A stretch of 64,000 nucleotides of DNA from Plectosphaerella cucumerina. Taxonomy: Eukaryota; Ascomycota; Sordariomycetes; Glomerellales; Plectosphaerellaceae. The position numbers and the translations under genes were made by a program. The DNA lies in contig JAGPXD010000005.1 in assembly GCA_020746995.1 (NCBI GenBank), positions 1,550,001 through 1,614,000 on the forward strand, read 5' to 3'. How positions within the stretch are numbered: position 1 is the stretch's first letter; each line of letters starts with the position of its first letter. Shown piece by piece: positions 1-8,059 of the stretch. The notes below the pieces were generated by a model. It ran no database searches. It had not been told where the DNA came from and saw only the letters and a program-made list of their open reading frames with translations.

Positions 1-2
1 CG

Positions 3-626
3 CTGAGGCTGGACCCCAACGCGGCTTGGACGGTCGAGACGTCCAAATGGGTTGCTTCTGAGCTCAAGGGCATCGTCGAGTATCTCGAGGACCCGGCGCC
101 GGAGATTGAGGGCATGGCGGCCGTTGCGAAGGAGGCAACGATGCCTCTGGCCACCAACATGGCCGTCGTGGCCTTCTCGCACCTGCCATCGTCGATCAAG
201 CAGGACGCGGTGCAGGTTGTGCTCTCGGACCATCACTTTTGGGGCGGTCTGCGGCGGTCGCAGAACCTGGCAGCCATTTGCGCTACGTGGGGGATGAGGC
301 TGTCGATGCACTCCAACAGTCATCTGGGTATCTCGCTGGCTGCCATGACGCACTTGGCGTCAGCGACGACGAACTTGGATTATGCGTGTGACACACACTG
401 GCCTTGGAAGAGACGAGATGAGGATGTGGTTGTGAACGGGGCGCTGCGGTGGAAAGAAGGGGGAGTCCTTGTGCCGACGGCGCCGGGGCTAGGTGTTGAG
501 CTTGATAGGGAGAGGTTGGCGAAGCTACATCAACAGTACCTTGACTGTGGGCTGAGGAAGAGGGATGATACGAGTTACATGAGGAAGTTCAAGCCGGAGT
601 TTTCGGCTGATATCCCGAGGTGGTAG
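3..626 (+). CDS. Glucarate dehydratase family protein (5' part outside window)
   Basis: C-terminal half of an enolase-superfamily acid-sugar dehydratase. The open frame enters from the left edge in frame 3 and stops at 624-626. The segment begins with a LRLDPNAAWT stretch and an EDP motif (metal ligand on the barrel), then TNM, then SDHHFWGG, then HSNSHLGISLAAMTH, and then DTHW and PGLGVELD. These occur in the same order as in bacterial D-glucarate dehydratases (GudD). In that family the Asp of the D-x-HFW motif and the His of HSN form the general acid/base pair that removes water from D-glucarate to give 5-keto-4-deoxy-D-glucarate; both residues are present. It reads toward a Zn2Cys6 regulator and lies on the same side as an aldolase-family and an SDR gene, which suggests hexarate catabolism. 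Specificity for D-glucarate rather than galactarate or another sugar acid cannot be decided from this fragment. Confidence 0.85.
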   Translation: MRLDPNAAWTVETSKWVASELKGIVEYLEDPAPEIEGMAAVAKEATMPLATNMAVVAFSHLPSSIKQDAVQVVLSDHHFWGGLRRSQNLAAICATWGMRLSMHSNSHLGISLAAMTHLASATTNLDYACDTHWPWKRRDEDVVVNGALRWKEGGVLVPTAPGLGVELDRERLAKLHQQYLDCGLRKRDDTSYMRKFKPEFSADIPRW

Positions 627-1292
627 GTAGGTCATGGGGAGGGAGCATGAGGTGTATTGTAGTACGCTCAAGTATCTGAGTGCAAGGACAGTAGAAGCCA
701 GCAGCTTTCAGCTTTCAACCAAACTGTAACATTGACCATATTAATGTAGTAAAACATATGTACGGTTGAGATTGAGTCCCTCGTCTCGGGCCAAGGCAGT
801 GGAAACTAAGTATTACATCTGCCATCCCAAGTCCTCGGATGGACAATAGTCGACAACAGAAAGCGTACCTCAACAATCCATACACGACTCAGAAATACTG
901 CATACATTGACAGTAGGGATCCTTGGCTAGTCATGCGGCTGATATAAGGTCGTCGTGGCTGCATAACATCACCAAGCCATCATCAAGCTTATATTATTCG
1001 TACATCCCCGGGGAAGGATCCTGGGACAAACGCCCGGCTCGTACCCCGGTCCCGTTTACCCCGCGATCACAAGACGGATGGGGACACGGAAAAGCCATAT
1101 CCATCAATGGAAACGGCCGAATCCCCGCATCATCCGACGGTGCTTTTCCGTGCCTCTCACCCCCATCGACAATCCTCCTCCCCCATGCTCTCGAATCATC
1201 CCCCATCGCTCGCATCAAACAGTCCGAAAACTGTTCGCCTTTCGCAGCGGACTCGGAGGGAAGGGGAGGAAACGCATCCACCCCCCATCTGA
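627..1292. other. Intergenic, glucarate dehydratase 3' end to regulator
   Basis: No gene is seen. The first part should be the 3' UTR of the dehydratase and the AT-richer middle (about 700-930) its terminator region. The remainder is the promoter and leader of the downstream Zn2Cys6 gene. Several overlapping frames between 920 and 1410 are open but have arginine/proline/serine-rich random composition, and one of them simply overlaps the first exon of the regulator in another frame. Confidence 0.5.
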
Positions 1293-3695
1293 ATGGCCAC
1301 GCACAGGCAGCTGCTACCGTCAACGGCGGACGATGGCGGCGCGTCGCAGCTCCAGATTGTGAGGTCGCGGAAAAGGGGCAGAGAGCGGGTCAGGGTCACC
1401 AGGGCGTGTGACCGGTGCAAGAAGTGAGTACCTTTTGCGTGTCTTTTCCGTGGGGAAGTACCTCTCTTGTCTGACCTATCCGTCCAGGAGGAAGATCAAG
1501 TGCAACGGCACGCAGCCGTGCGACTTTTGCGTCCGCGGAAAGGCTCGATGCACCTTTGACTCGGCATATGCGAGGGGCCGTCTGCCCGTCATCCTCCACA
1601 TGGGAGATAGTGGAGGTGGCAGCAGCAGCATCAGCGTCGCTGAGCAGGTCGAGGAAAGTCATAGTCCTCCCGAGTCGAACCAGGGGATGCGCGATTCGGC
1701 CGTGCCCAGCATTGAGGCACCGGAGCACGGCGGCCATCCGGAGCACCCGGCCGGGCTTGGCCTCGGCGCCGACACCGCCGTCCTGGGGCATGCTCTCGGA
1801 CCTCGAGGTATCACAGACACAGGGACCGGTATGGCCCGCTCGTCCCAGCAGACCCCCGAGCCGCCCCAGGAAGACCTCCAGGGTCACTACATCGGCCCTG
1901 CCTCAGGAGTCTCCTTCCTCCTCCGGGTTCAGAAGCGCCTGCACCAGGCCATATCATTCTCCGTGCCGAGCAGCATCTTCACATTCGGCGACGCGCCCCT
2001 GCGCCCTCCGGACTTTGACCCATCCTTCTGCATGGTGCTGCCGCGGGACGCGGCTCAGCGGCTGTTCGACCGGTACTTTGATTTCGCCATGCCGACTTAT
2101 CGCTTCCTGCACCGGCCCACGCTGCAAGAGTGGTTCGTCGAGTTTTACGACACCATGGGTACCATGCGCGAGGGACATGGTGCCTCGGCCAGGATCGCAC
2201 TACTGTTCATGATCTTTGCGCATGCGAGAGTGTACATGCCCGAGGATGACAGGCCGGGGCCGTCGGATCTGAGGTGCGTACACATGGCCCGGCATGATGC
2301 TTATGGGAGAGAAAGTTACTAACTGTGTGAAGCTCCCGATACTTCCTCGCCGCAGAACACCAACTCTCCAAAGAAAGCGGCTCCATCCGCCTCACCAGCG
2401 TTCAGGCCCGCCTGCTCCAGTGCTACTACCTCCTCACCCAGTCCCGCGTCAACCACTGTTGGAGCCAGTTCGGCACCGTCACCAATCTCGCCCTCGCTAT
2501 CGGTCTCAACAGGAACAAGGTCCCCGGCGCCGCCAGCGGCCTCAACCACATCGAGGTCGAGAGCCGCCGGCGAACATTCTGGTGTGCCTATACCCTCGAC
2601 GCCTACCTCAGCGTCTCCTTGGGCCGGCCTCGGTCCTTCCACGACGATGACATCGACGCCGAGCTCCCCGCCTGCGTCGAGGACCACGAAATCACCCGCG
2701 ACCATGCGGCGCCATCGGCCCCCAATCGGGGATACTCTGTCATGCTGGCGCCGCTGGCGCATATGAAGCTGGCAAGAATCATAAGCTCCATCCTGCGCTC
2801 ACTATACTCCATCAAGCCTGTTTCTGCCGGCCGCCGCGCCGACGAGACGCGGCGCATCTCGCAGGAGCTGGCTGACTGGCGTGCCGAATTGTCCCGCTTC
2901 CTCGACGCTGATTTCTTCAGTACTTCGCTTCTGGTGCCCATCTTCCAACGCCAGCGGAATGTTCTGAACTTGACGTACTGGCACGCCATCATCCTCACGC
3001 ACCGACAGTGTCTGCTGAACAACTTTGCCCACATTGCGCCGCAGCACAAGGCCGCTAGTGGGGAGAATACGCACACGAAAGAGAGCGTTATCGCGTGTCT
3101 CTCGGCGGCAATGGACACGATGAGTACGATCAACGATATGACGGAGAGTGGACAGATGTTTCAAGCTTTCTGGGTATGTCGATACCCGCCTCAAAGAACT
3201 GACAGCAAGTTAACCGGGAACCTCCCCCAGATCACGGCATATTTCGCCTTCACTGCCGCCATGGTCCTCTACATCTACGTCATCCAGGAATGGGCGTCGC
3301 CCCCTGAGACATACAACGCCTACTTCATCGCCGCCGCTCGGTGCCAGTCACACATGTCGACAATCGCACAAAAAGGATCCCTGCTAGAACGATACTGCCT
3401 CGTGCTAGAGGAGCTCCGCGTCGAGGCTCTACGGCAGATGAAGCGACTCCACGTATCGCTCGGCTTCGAAGGGCTCGAAGCCATGGGCGGATACGACGGC
3501 ATGGCGCTGGTCGACACGAGCCCCAGCACAGGCACGAACAACGCCGAGTGGATGGGCGAAGGTGTTCTCGGCTTCGGAGGAATGGACCCCAGCGGAATGG
3601 GCGACTTTTCGGGCTGGGGCCAATTTGCAAATATGGTGTCTTCGGGGCTGGGGAACCTGGATGCCTTTCACCAAGACGACACATTTCGAATGTGA
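1293..3695 (+). CDS. Zn2Cys6 transcription factor with fungal-specific TF domain
   Basis: Predicted nuclear regulator of 740 aa, assembled from exons 1293-1423, 1488-2273, 2333-3173 and 3231-3695. Splicing of intron 1 completes the zinc cluster (residues 39-65), six cysteines in a C-x2-C-x6-C-x5-C-x2-C-x6-C arrangement preceded by a strongly basic stretch (RSRKRGRERVRV). Without splicing the cluster would be broken, which supports the start and the intron. A low-complexity linker rich in Gly, Ser and His follows. The middle-homology region (about 220-600) contains the typical SLGRPRSFHDDDID motif. The third intron is 57 nt, a multiple of three without a stop, so retention would add 19 residues in frame. 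The gene sits between the glucarate dehydratase and a convergent SDR gene (53 bp between their stop codons), so it is a candidate pathway-specific regulator of this cluster. That role is inference. Confidence 0.88.
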
Positions 3696-3747
3696 GAAGA
3701 TGAAAGCGAGTCTATTTTTCTATACAGGAGTTTCCAAATACCCAGAT

Positions 3748-4661
3748 CTATGACTTGCGGTGCATGATGGTGGCAGCTGCCTGGTGGTTAGGGAATATCA
3801 GGGTATCAGCGACAACGACGTTCTCCCTCCGGCCAGCGGCGAAGACAATCGCCTCGGCAATGTCATCCGGCGTCAGCGGCTCGCAGCCCCTGTTCAGTGT
3901 CAGCGAAATCCACGGATACCAAGACTTCTGGGATTACTTACGCATACACGGCATCTGCCTTTGCCTTGTCGCCGTAGAACCTGACGACAGAGAACTCAGT
4001 CTCAACCTGGCCGGGGTCGATGCTGATGACGCGCACGCGCTTGGCGATGAGCTCCTTGCGCAGTGACTCCGTGAAAGAGCGCACGGCGGCCTTGGTGGCG
4101 CAGTAGATGGCGCCGCCGACGTAGGGCTCGCGGCCGGCGATGGAGCCGATGTTGATGATGTCGCCTGCGCCTTCGCCGCCGTTACGGGCCAGCATGGAAG
4201 GGAGAATGGCCTGGGTGACGTTGATGAGGCCGGTGACGTTTGTGGCAAACATGACGTTGATGTCGTCCTCTGCAATCTCGGGGGCCTTGGCAACGCCCTT
4301 AACCAGGCCGCTGGGGGGTGTCAGTGTCGGTTCTGATGAGCTTCGGGAGGGTATCTTACGCGTTGTTCACGAGAACATCGACCTCGCGGAACTCGGCAGG
4401 GAGGTTGTCCACCATCGAGGCCACGTCCTTGGGGTTGCTGACGTCGAGGCCGAGGGTGAAGATCTTGACACCGTCGCCGACTTCCTTGGTGATGTCGGCG
4501 GCGACCTGCTTCAGGGTGTCGACGCGGCGGGCTGTGAGGACAAGCTTGAGGTTCTTGGGGCTCGTGCGGGCGAACTCGAAGGCCGTGGAGCGACCAATGC
4601 CTGACGAGGCACCAGTGATGAGGATCGTCTTGCCCTCAAGGCGCTTGGCGACTGCGGACAT
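3748..4661 (-). CDS. Short-chain dehydrogenase/reductase, YMR226C/YdfG type
   Basis: Cytosolic classical SDR of 270 aa from exons 4360-4661, 3942-4310 and 3748-3889 (phases agree at both joints). It has the NADP-binding TGASSGIG motif at residues 16-23, NNAG near 99-102, a catalytic Ser in NIGSIAG near 157, and Y170-x3-K174 in YCATK. The C-terminal part, including PGQVETEFSVVR, matches the yeast YMR226C family, which oxidises or reduces 3-hydroxy acids and serine-type substrates with NADP. The start at 4661 gives the usual short N-terminus; an in-frame extension upstream to 4994 is low-complexity and unlikely. The gene is divergent from the aldolase gene (658 bp apart) and convergent with the regulator. 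In this context a role as tartronate semialdehyde or other 3-oxoacid reductase is plausible but unproven. Confidence 0.88.
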
Positions 4662-5319
4662 GTTGGCTGTGTTTGGACTGGTGGTGTTGGATGAAGTGAG
4701 GTCGGTCCAGGATAGGTTGTAGCTCGTTTCTATGAGTCGTCGTGAAGGGCAGGATCTATGAGGGGTAGATGTCGATGAGCAGCATGGAGTTGAGTCACTT
4801 AAAACATGTCGCCATCTTGCTGCGGGCACTCGCTGCTGCGGAGTGCTTATCGCGGATGCTTGCCGACGATTGCCGCGGGGTCTCCTTTTGGCGCTTTTCC
4901 GTCCCACTTTTTCACTTCTGAGCCTCCTTTTCCGTGGCGGCATATCCGCGATCGACCCCGATTCTCCCCTCTCCCTCTGCATCTCCCACATCAATCACAC
5001 CTCGCCACGCCGGACGAATCCCAAGTCCGCCATCTGACATGCCTTCAAATGGTGCATTCGCCTTTCAGCCCCCATTTCCGGGCGCTTGTTGCACGCGCGG
5101 CCCCTCATGTCGGCAAGTGATAGCCGGTCGGGCTCTTCGAGACGACCCGGCGGAATAAAGCAGGAGACCGTCGCAGGATAAGAAGAGGACGACGGATATC
5201 GGGAGATCGTCGTACAGGGGGACGCTTTAAGTACCTCGTCATCCCTGAGCCTCGTCTTCGACCCGCACGTCTCATCTCATCAGCAACCTGAACCTCAGTG
5301 ATCAGACCAAAGACTCACA
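4662..5319. promoter_or_regulatory. Shared divergent promoter, SDR and aldolase genes
   Basis: 658 bp between two divergent start codons, so both promoters must lie here. A CGG-N7-CCG inverted pair at 4853-4865 has the general form of a Zn2Cys6 binding site, and AGGGG-type (stress element-like) words occur near 4758 and 5216. None of these is decisive. Short open frames inside have no family features. Confidence 0.4.
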
Positions 5320-6294
5320 ATGGCTCCCACAACACCACCTCCCCGGGGCGTCTGGGCCCCCACCATCACCTTCTTCGACCACAGCACAGACAGCCTGGAC
5401 GTCGAGTCCCAAGAAAAGTACTACGCCTACCTCTCCAAGACCGGCCTCGCGGGTCTCGTCGTCCTCGGCACAAACTCCGAGACCTTCCTCCTCACCCGCG
5501 AGGAGAGGAAGACTCTTCTGGAGACGGCGCGGAAAGCCGTCGGCCCCTCGTTCCCCATCATGGCCGGCGTCGGGGGCCACTCGACCAAGCAGGTCCTCGA
5601 GTTCATCAAGGATGCCGCCGACGCCGGCGCCGATTCCGTGCTGCTGCTGCCTCCCGCCTACTTTGGCAAGCAGACAACGCCCGAGGTGATCCTCAACTTC
5701 TTCGACGACGTCGCCACCGAGAGCCCCCTCCCTATCGTCATCTACAACTTCCCCGTCGTCTGCAACGGCATTGACCTTGACTCGGCTACCATCGCCGCCC
5801 TGGCCCGCAAGCACTCCAACATCGTCGGCGTCAAGCTGACTTGCGGTGCTGTGGCCAAGATCACCCGCCTTGCCGCCGAGCTGCCCGCGGATAGCTTCGT
5901 CACCTACGGCGGCCAGTCGGACTTCCTCATCGGCGGTCTCGCAGCCGGCTCAGCAGGGACCATCGCCGGCTTCGCCAACGTCTTCCCGCGTACTATCGTG
6001 CGTATCTACGACCTGTACCACGAGGGCAAGTTCCAGGAAGCTATGGACCTGCACAAGAAGGCGGCTCTCGCTGAGCAGCCATGCAAGGCGGGTATTGCGG
6101 CTGTCAAGTACGCGGCGGCGCTCAACACGGCAAAGGCCGCGGGTATCAAGGATGCCGTGGAGAAGCTGAAGCCCAGGAGGCCGTATGTCGCGCCCTCTGA
6201 GGCGGCGAAGAAGGCTATCGAGGAGCAGACGGCGCCGCTGATCGAGATTGAGGCGAGTCTGGGGGCGGCCACGAATGGTGTCAACGGCGCATAG
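5320..6294 (+). CDS. DHDPS/NAL-superfamily aldolase (LGA1/HOGA-like)
   Basis: Single-exon 324-aa class I (Schiff-base) aldolase/lyase of the dihydrodipicolinate synthase superfamily. The TIM-barrel landmarks are in order: GTNSE at 50-54, GVGGHST near 83-89, LLLPPAYF near 108-115, YNFP at 142-145 with the catalytic Tyr, and the Schiff-base Lys172 in VGVKLTCG. The GTNSE and PPAYF motifs resemble fungal L-threo-3-deoxy-hexulosonate aldolase (LGA1/GaaC) and 4-hydroxy-2-oxoglutarate aldolase rather than lysine-pathway DHDPS, which fungi lack. The family cleaves 2-oxo-3-deoxy sugar acids to pyruvate and an aldehyde. Next to a glucarate dehydratase, a natural substrate would be 5-keto-4-deoxy-glucarate; this is inference. 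Dehydratase/decarboxylase chemistry giving 2-oxoglutarate semialdehyde is the alternative. The C-terminal 30 residues (Ala- and Glu-rich) extend beyond the barrel. Confidence 0.85.
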   Translation: MAPTTPPPRGVWAPTITFFDHSTDSLDVESQEKYYAYLSKTGLAGLVVLGTNSETFLLTREERKTLLETARKAVGPSFPIMAGVGGHSTKQVLEFIKDAADAGADSVLLLPPAYFGKQTTPEVILNFFDDVATESPLPIVIYNFPVVCNGIDLDSATIAALARKHSNIVGVKLTCGAVAKITRLAAELPADSFVTYGGQSDFLIGGLAAGSAGTIAGFANVFPRTIVRIYDLYHEGKFQEAMDLHKKAALAEQPCKAGIAAVKYAAALNTAKAAGIKDAVEKLKPRRPYVAPSEAAKKAIEEQTAPLIEIEASLGAATNGVNGA

Positions 6295-6937
6295 GCAGTA
6301 GTCGCATGGGTACCAGGCGTTTTGCAAGCATCTCACATCTAGACCGCTAAATGTATCGAGTGGCTATGTGGGTGTGTCGTTTGCAGTGAAGCCTTGGAGG
6401 TGACCTGTGTCCCGTTGCGTCAGATCCAGACACAAGTAAGCTACCTACTTCGGCCTGAGATTGAGTCTCGCCAAGTTTGTCAACTAGGAACTGAAAAGCC
6501 AGCTTAGTCTTTCAGTCAAGTAGTCTCAACTTACAACAGAGAGGGCACAGTGAGGAGTGGTCGCCAGGAGAGCTGGTCTTCTCCTTACCCTTGGCCTCAA
6601 CCCTAACCCTTAGCTAACATCCACAAGCTGCTACAACCACGGGCAGCGCCGCCGCCCGGGCTACGCCTTCTGCGCCCCATAAATCGGGACCTGCCGATCC
6701 ACGCTCCCCACAGTGGACCCCGACCCCATTTTAGAGGGGTCAAGGCCGAAGCTGCCCCTCGGCCCTGTCGTCACTGCTCCATCCATCAGCTCACAGAATC
6801 TTCACCACGCCAGATTCTGACGTCTTCAACCTCACCACACGACGAGCCTCGCCTCTACACACATCCCGACATACCCAGCGCCCAAGCACATACCCCAAGA
6901 ACTCAACCTCCACGACACGGCTTCACCCACCTCCACC
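6295..6937. promoter_or_regulatory. Intergenic / ribokinase promoter and leader
   Basis: 643 bp with the 3' UTR of the aldolase gene and the promoter of the ribokinase gene. A telomere-like AACCCTAACCCT word lies at 6599-6610. A long C- and A-rich leader (about 6780-6937) ends directly at the ribokinase start with the fungal-type context CCACCATGG. No gene is seen. Confidence 0.45.
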
Positions 6938-7924
6938 ATGGCGCTCCCTCAGATCACCGTCCTCGGCTCCCTAAACATCGACCTCACCTCCTACGTCCCC
7001 CACCACCCCCTGCCCGGCGAGACCCTCACGTCCAATGGCTTCTCCGTCTCCCCCGGCGGAAAGGGCGCCAACCAGGCCGTCGCCTGCGCCAAACTCTCCC
7101 GCGCCCGCGACCATGCCTCCGACCCCTCCAAGACCGCCGCCACAGTCTCCATGGCCGGCGCCGTAGGCGACGATGCTCACGGCGCTGAGCTCCTCGCCAA
7201 CCTCGCCGCCCATGGCGTCGACTCCTCTCAGGTTCTCCGCTCCGACAACACCGCCACCGGCACCGCCATCATCATCGTCGACGAGCCCTCAGGCCAGAAC
7301 CGTATCATTCTCTCCCCTGGCGCAAACCACGCCCCCGCCATCGCGGACTACGCTACCCTCCCTGAAAAGACGTCGTCCTCCTCCTCCCGCCCCGATCTCC
7401 TCGTCATGCAGCTCGAGATCCCCATGCCCACCGTCCTCGGCGCCCTCGAATCCGCCAAGCGCGCCGGCGTTCCCGTGCTCCTCAACCCCGCACCCGCCCA
7501 GCGCCTCCCCGACGAAGCCTACGTCGGCCTCGCCCACCTGGTCGTCAACGAGACCGAGGCCGCCATCCTCTCCGGCTGCGAAGAGTCAGAGCTCGACGAC
7601 GAGGCCGGCCTTCGCCGCGTCGCCCGCTGGTTCCTCGACAAGAAGGCCGAGAACGTCATCATCACCCTCGGCGGTCGCGGCGTGTACTACGCCACAGCTG
7701 CCGGTGCCGAGACGCTCGTTCCTGCTGAGAAGGCAAAGGTTGTCGACACAACCGCTGCTGGTGACACCTTCGTTGGCTCCTACTGCCTGTCCGTGGTCCA
7801 GGCTGCCAAGGCCGGTAAGCCGTTCGACATCGAGACGGCTATCCGTTCCGCCAACAAGGCCGCCGCCAAGACGGTTGAGAGGAAGGGCGCCCAGATCTCT
7901 ATCCCCTGGAGGGACGAGCTCTAG
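6938..7924 (+). CDS. RBK1: Ribokinase (PfkB family)
   Basis: Single-exon, 328-aa sugar kinase that transfers phosphate from ATP to D-ribose O5 in the cytosol, feeding the pentose phosphate pathway. It has the ribokinase signature near the N-terminus (LGSLNIDL), the PfkB motif 1 GGKGANQA at about 40-47, NPAPA in the middle, a NETEA motif, and the C-terminal DTTAAGDTFVGSY with the catalytic Asp at about 274. Length and motif order match eukaryotic ribokinases. The start context CCACCATGG is good. It is the last gene of the sugar-acid group and convergent with the next gene. A ribose role is the default; a different PfkB substrate produced by the neighbouring pathway cannot be excluded. Confidence 0.9.
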   Translation: MALPQITVLGSLNIDLTSYVPHHPLPGETLTSNGFSVSPGGKGANQAVACAKLSRARDHASDPSKTAATVSMAGAVGDDAHGAELLANLAAHGVDSSQVLRSDNTATGTAIIIVDEPSGQNRIILSPGANHAPAIADYATLPEKTSSSSSRPDLLVMQLEIPMPTVLGALESAKRAGVPVLLNPAPAQRLPDEAYVGLAHLVVNETEAAILSGCEESELDDEAGLRRVARWFLDKKAENVIITLGGRGVYYATAAGAETLVPAEKAKVVDTTAAGDTFVGSYCLSVVQAAKAGKPFDIETAIRSANKAAAKTVERKGAQISIPWRDEL

Positions 7925-8059
7925 GCGCACCGGCGTGGTTCAAACGTACATAGCGATGTTCAAAAGAAAGATACCAAAGCATGGGCGTTTCCATTTACCG
8001 CTTGATATCCTGCCATCTATCTTATTCTGTCTTGTCATGTCGATCATTGGAATTGGTGC

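Noticed and set aside
4853..4865. CGG-N7-CCG pair in the SDR/aldolase promoter as a site for the cluster regulator
   Set aside because: A single low-information match in GC-rich DNA; I found no matching element in the ribokinase or regulator promoters, so it is kept only as a note.
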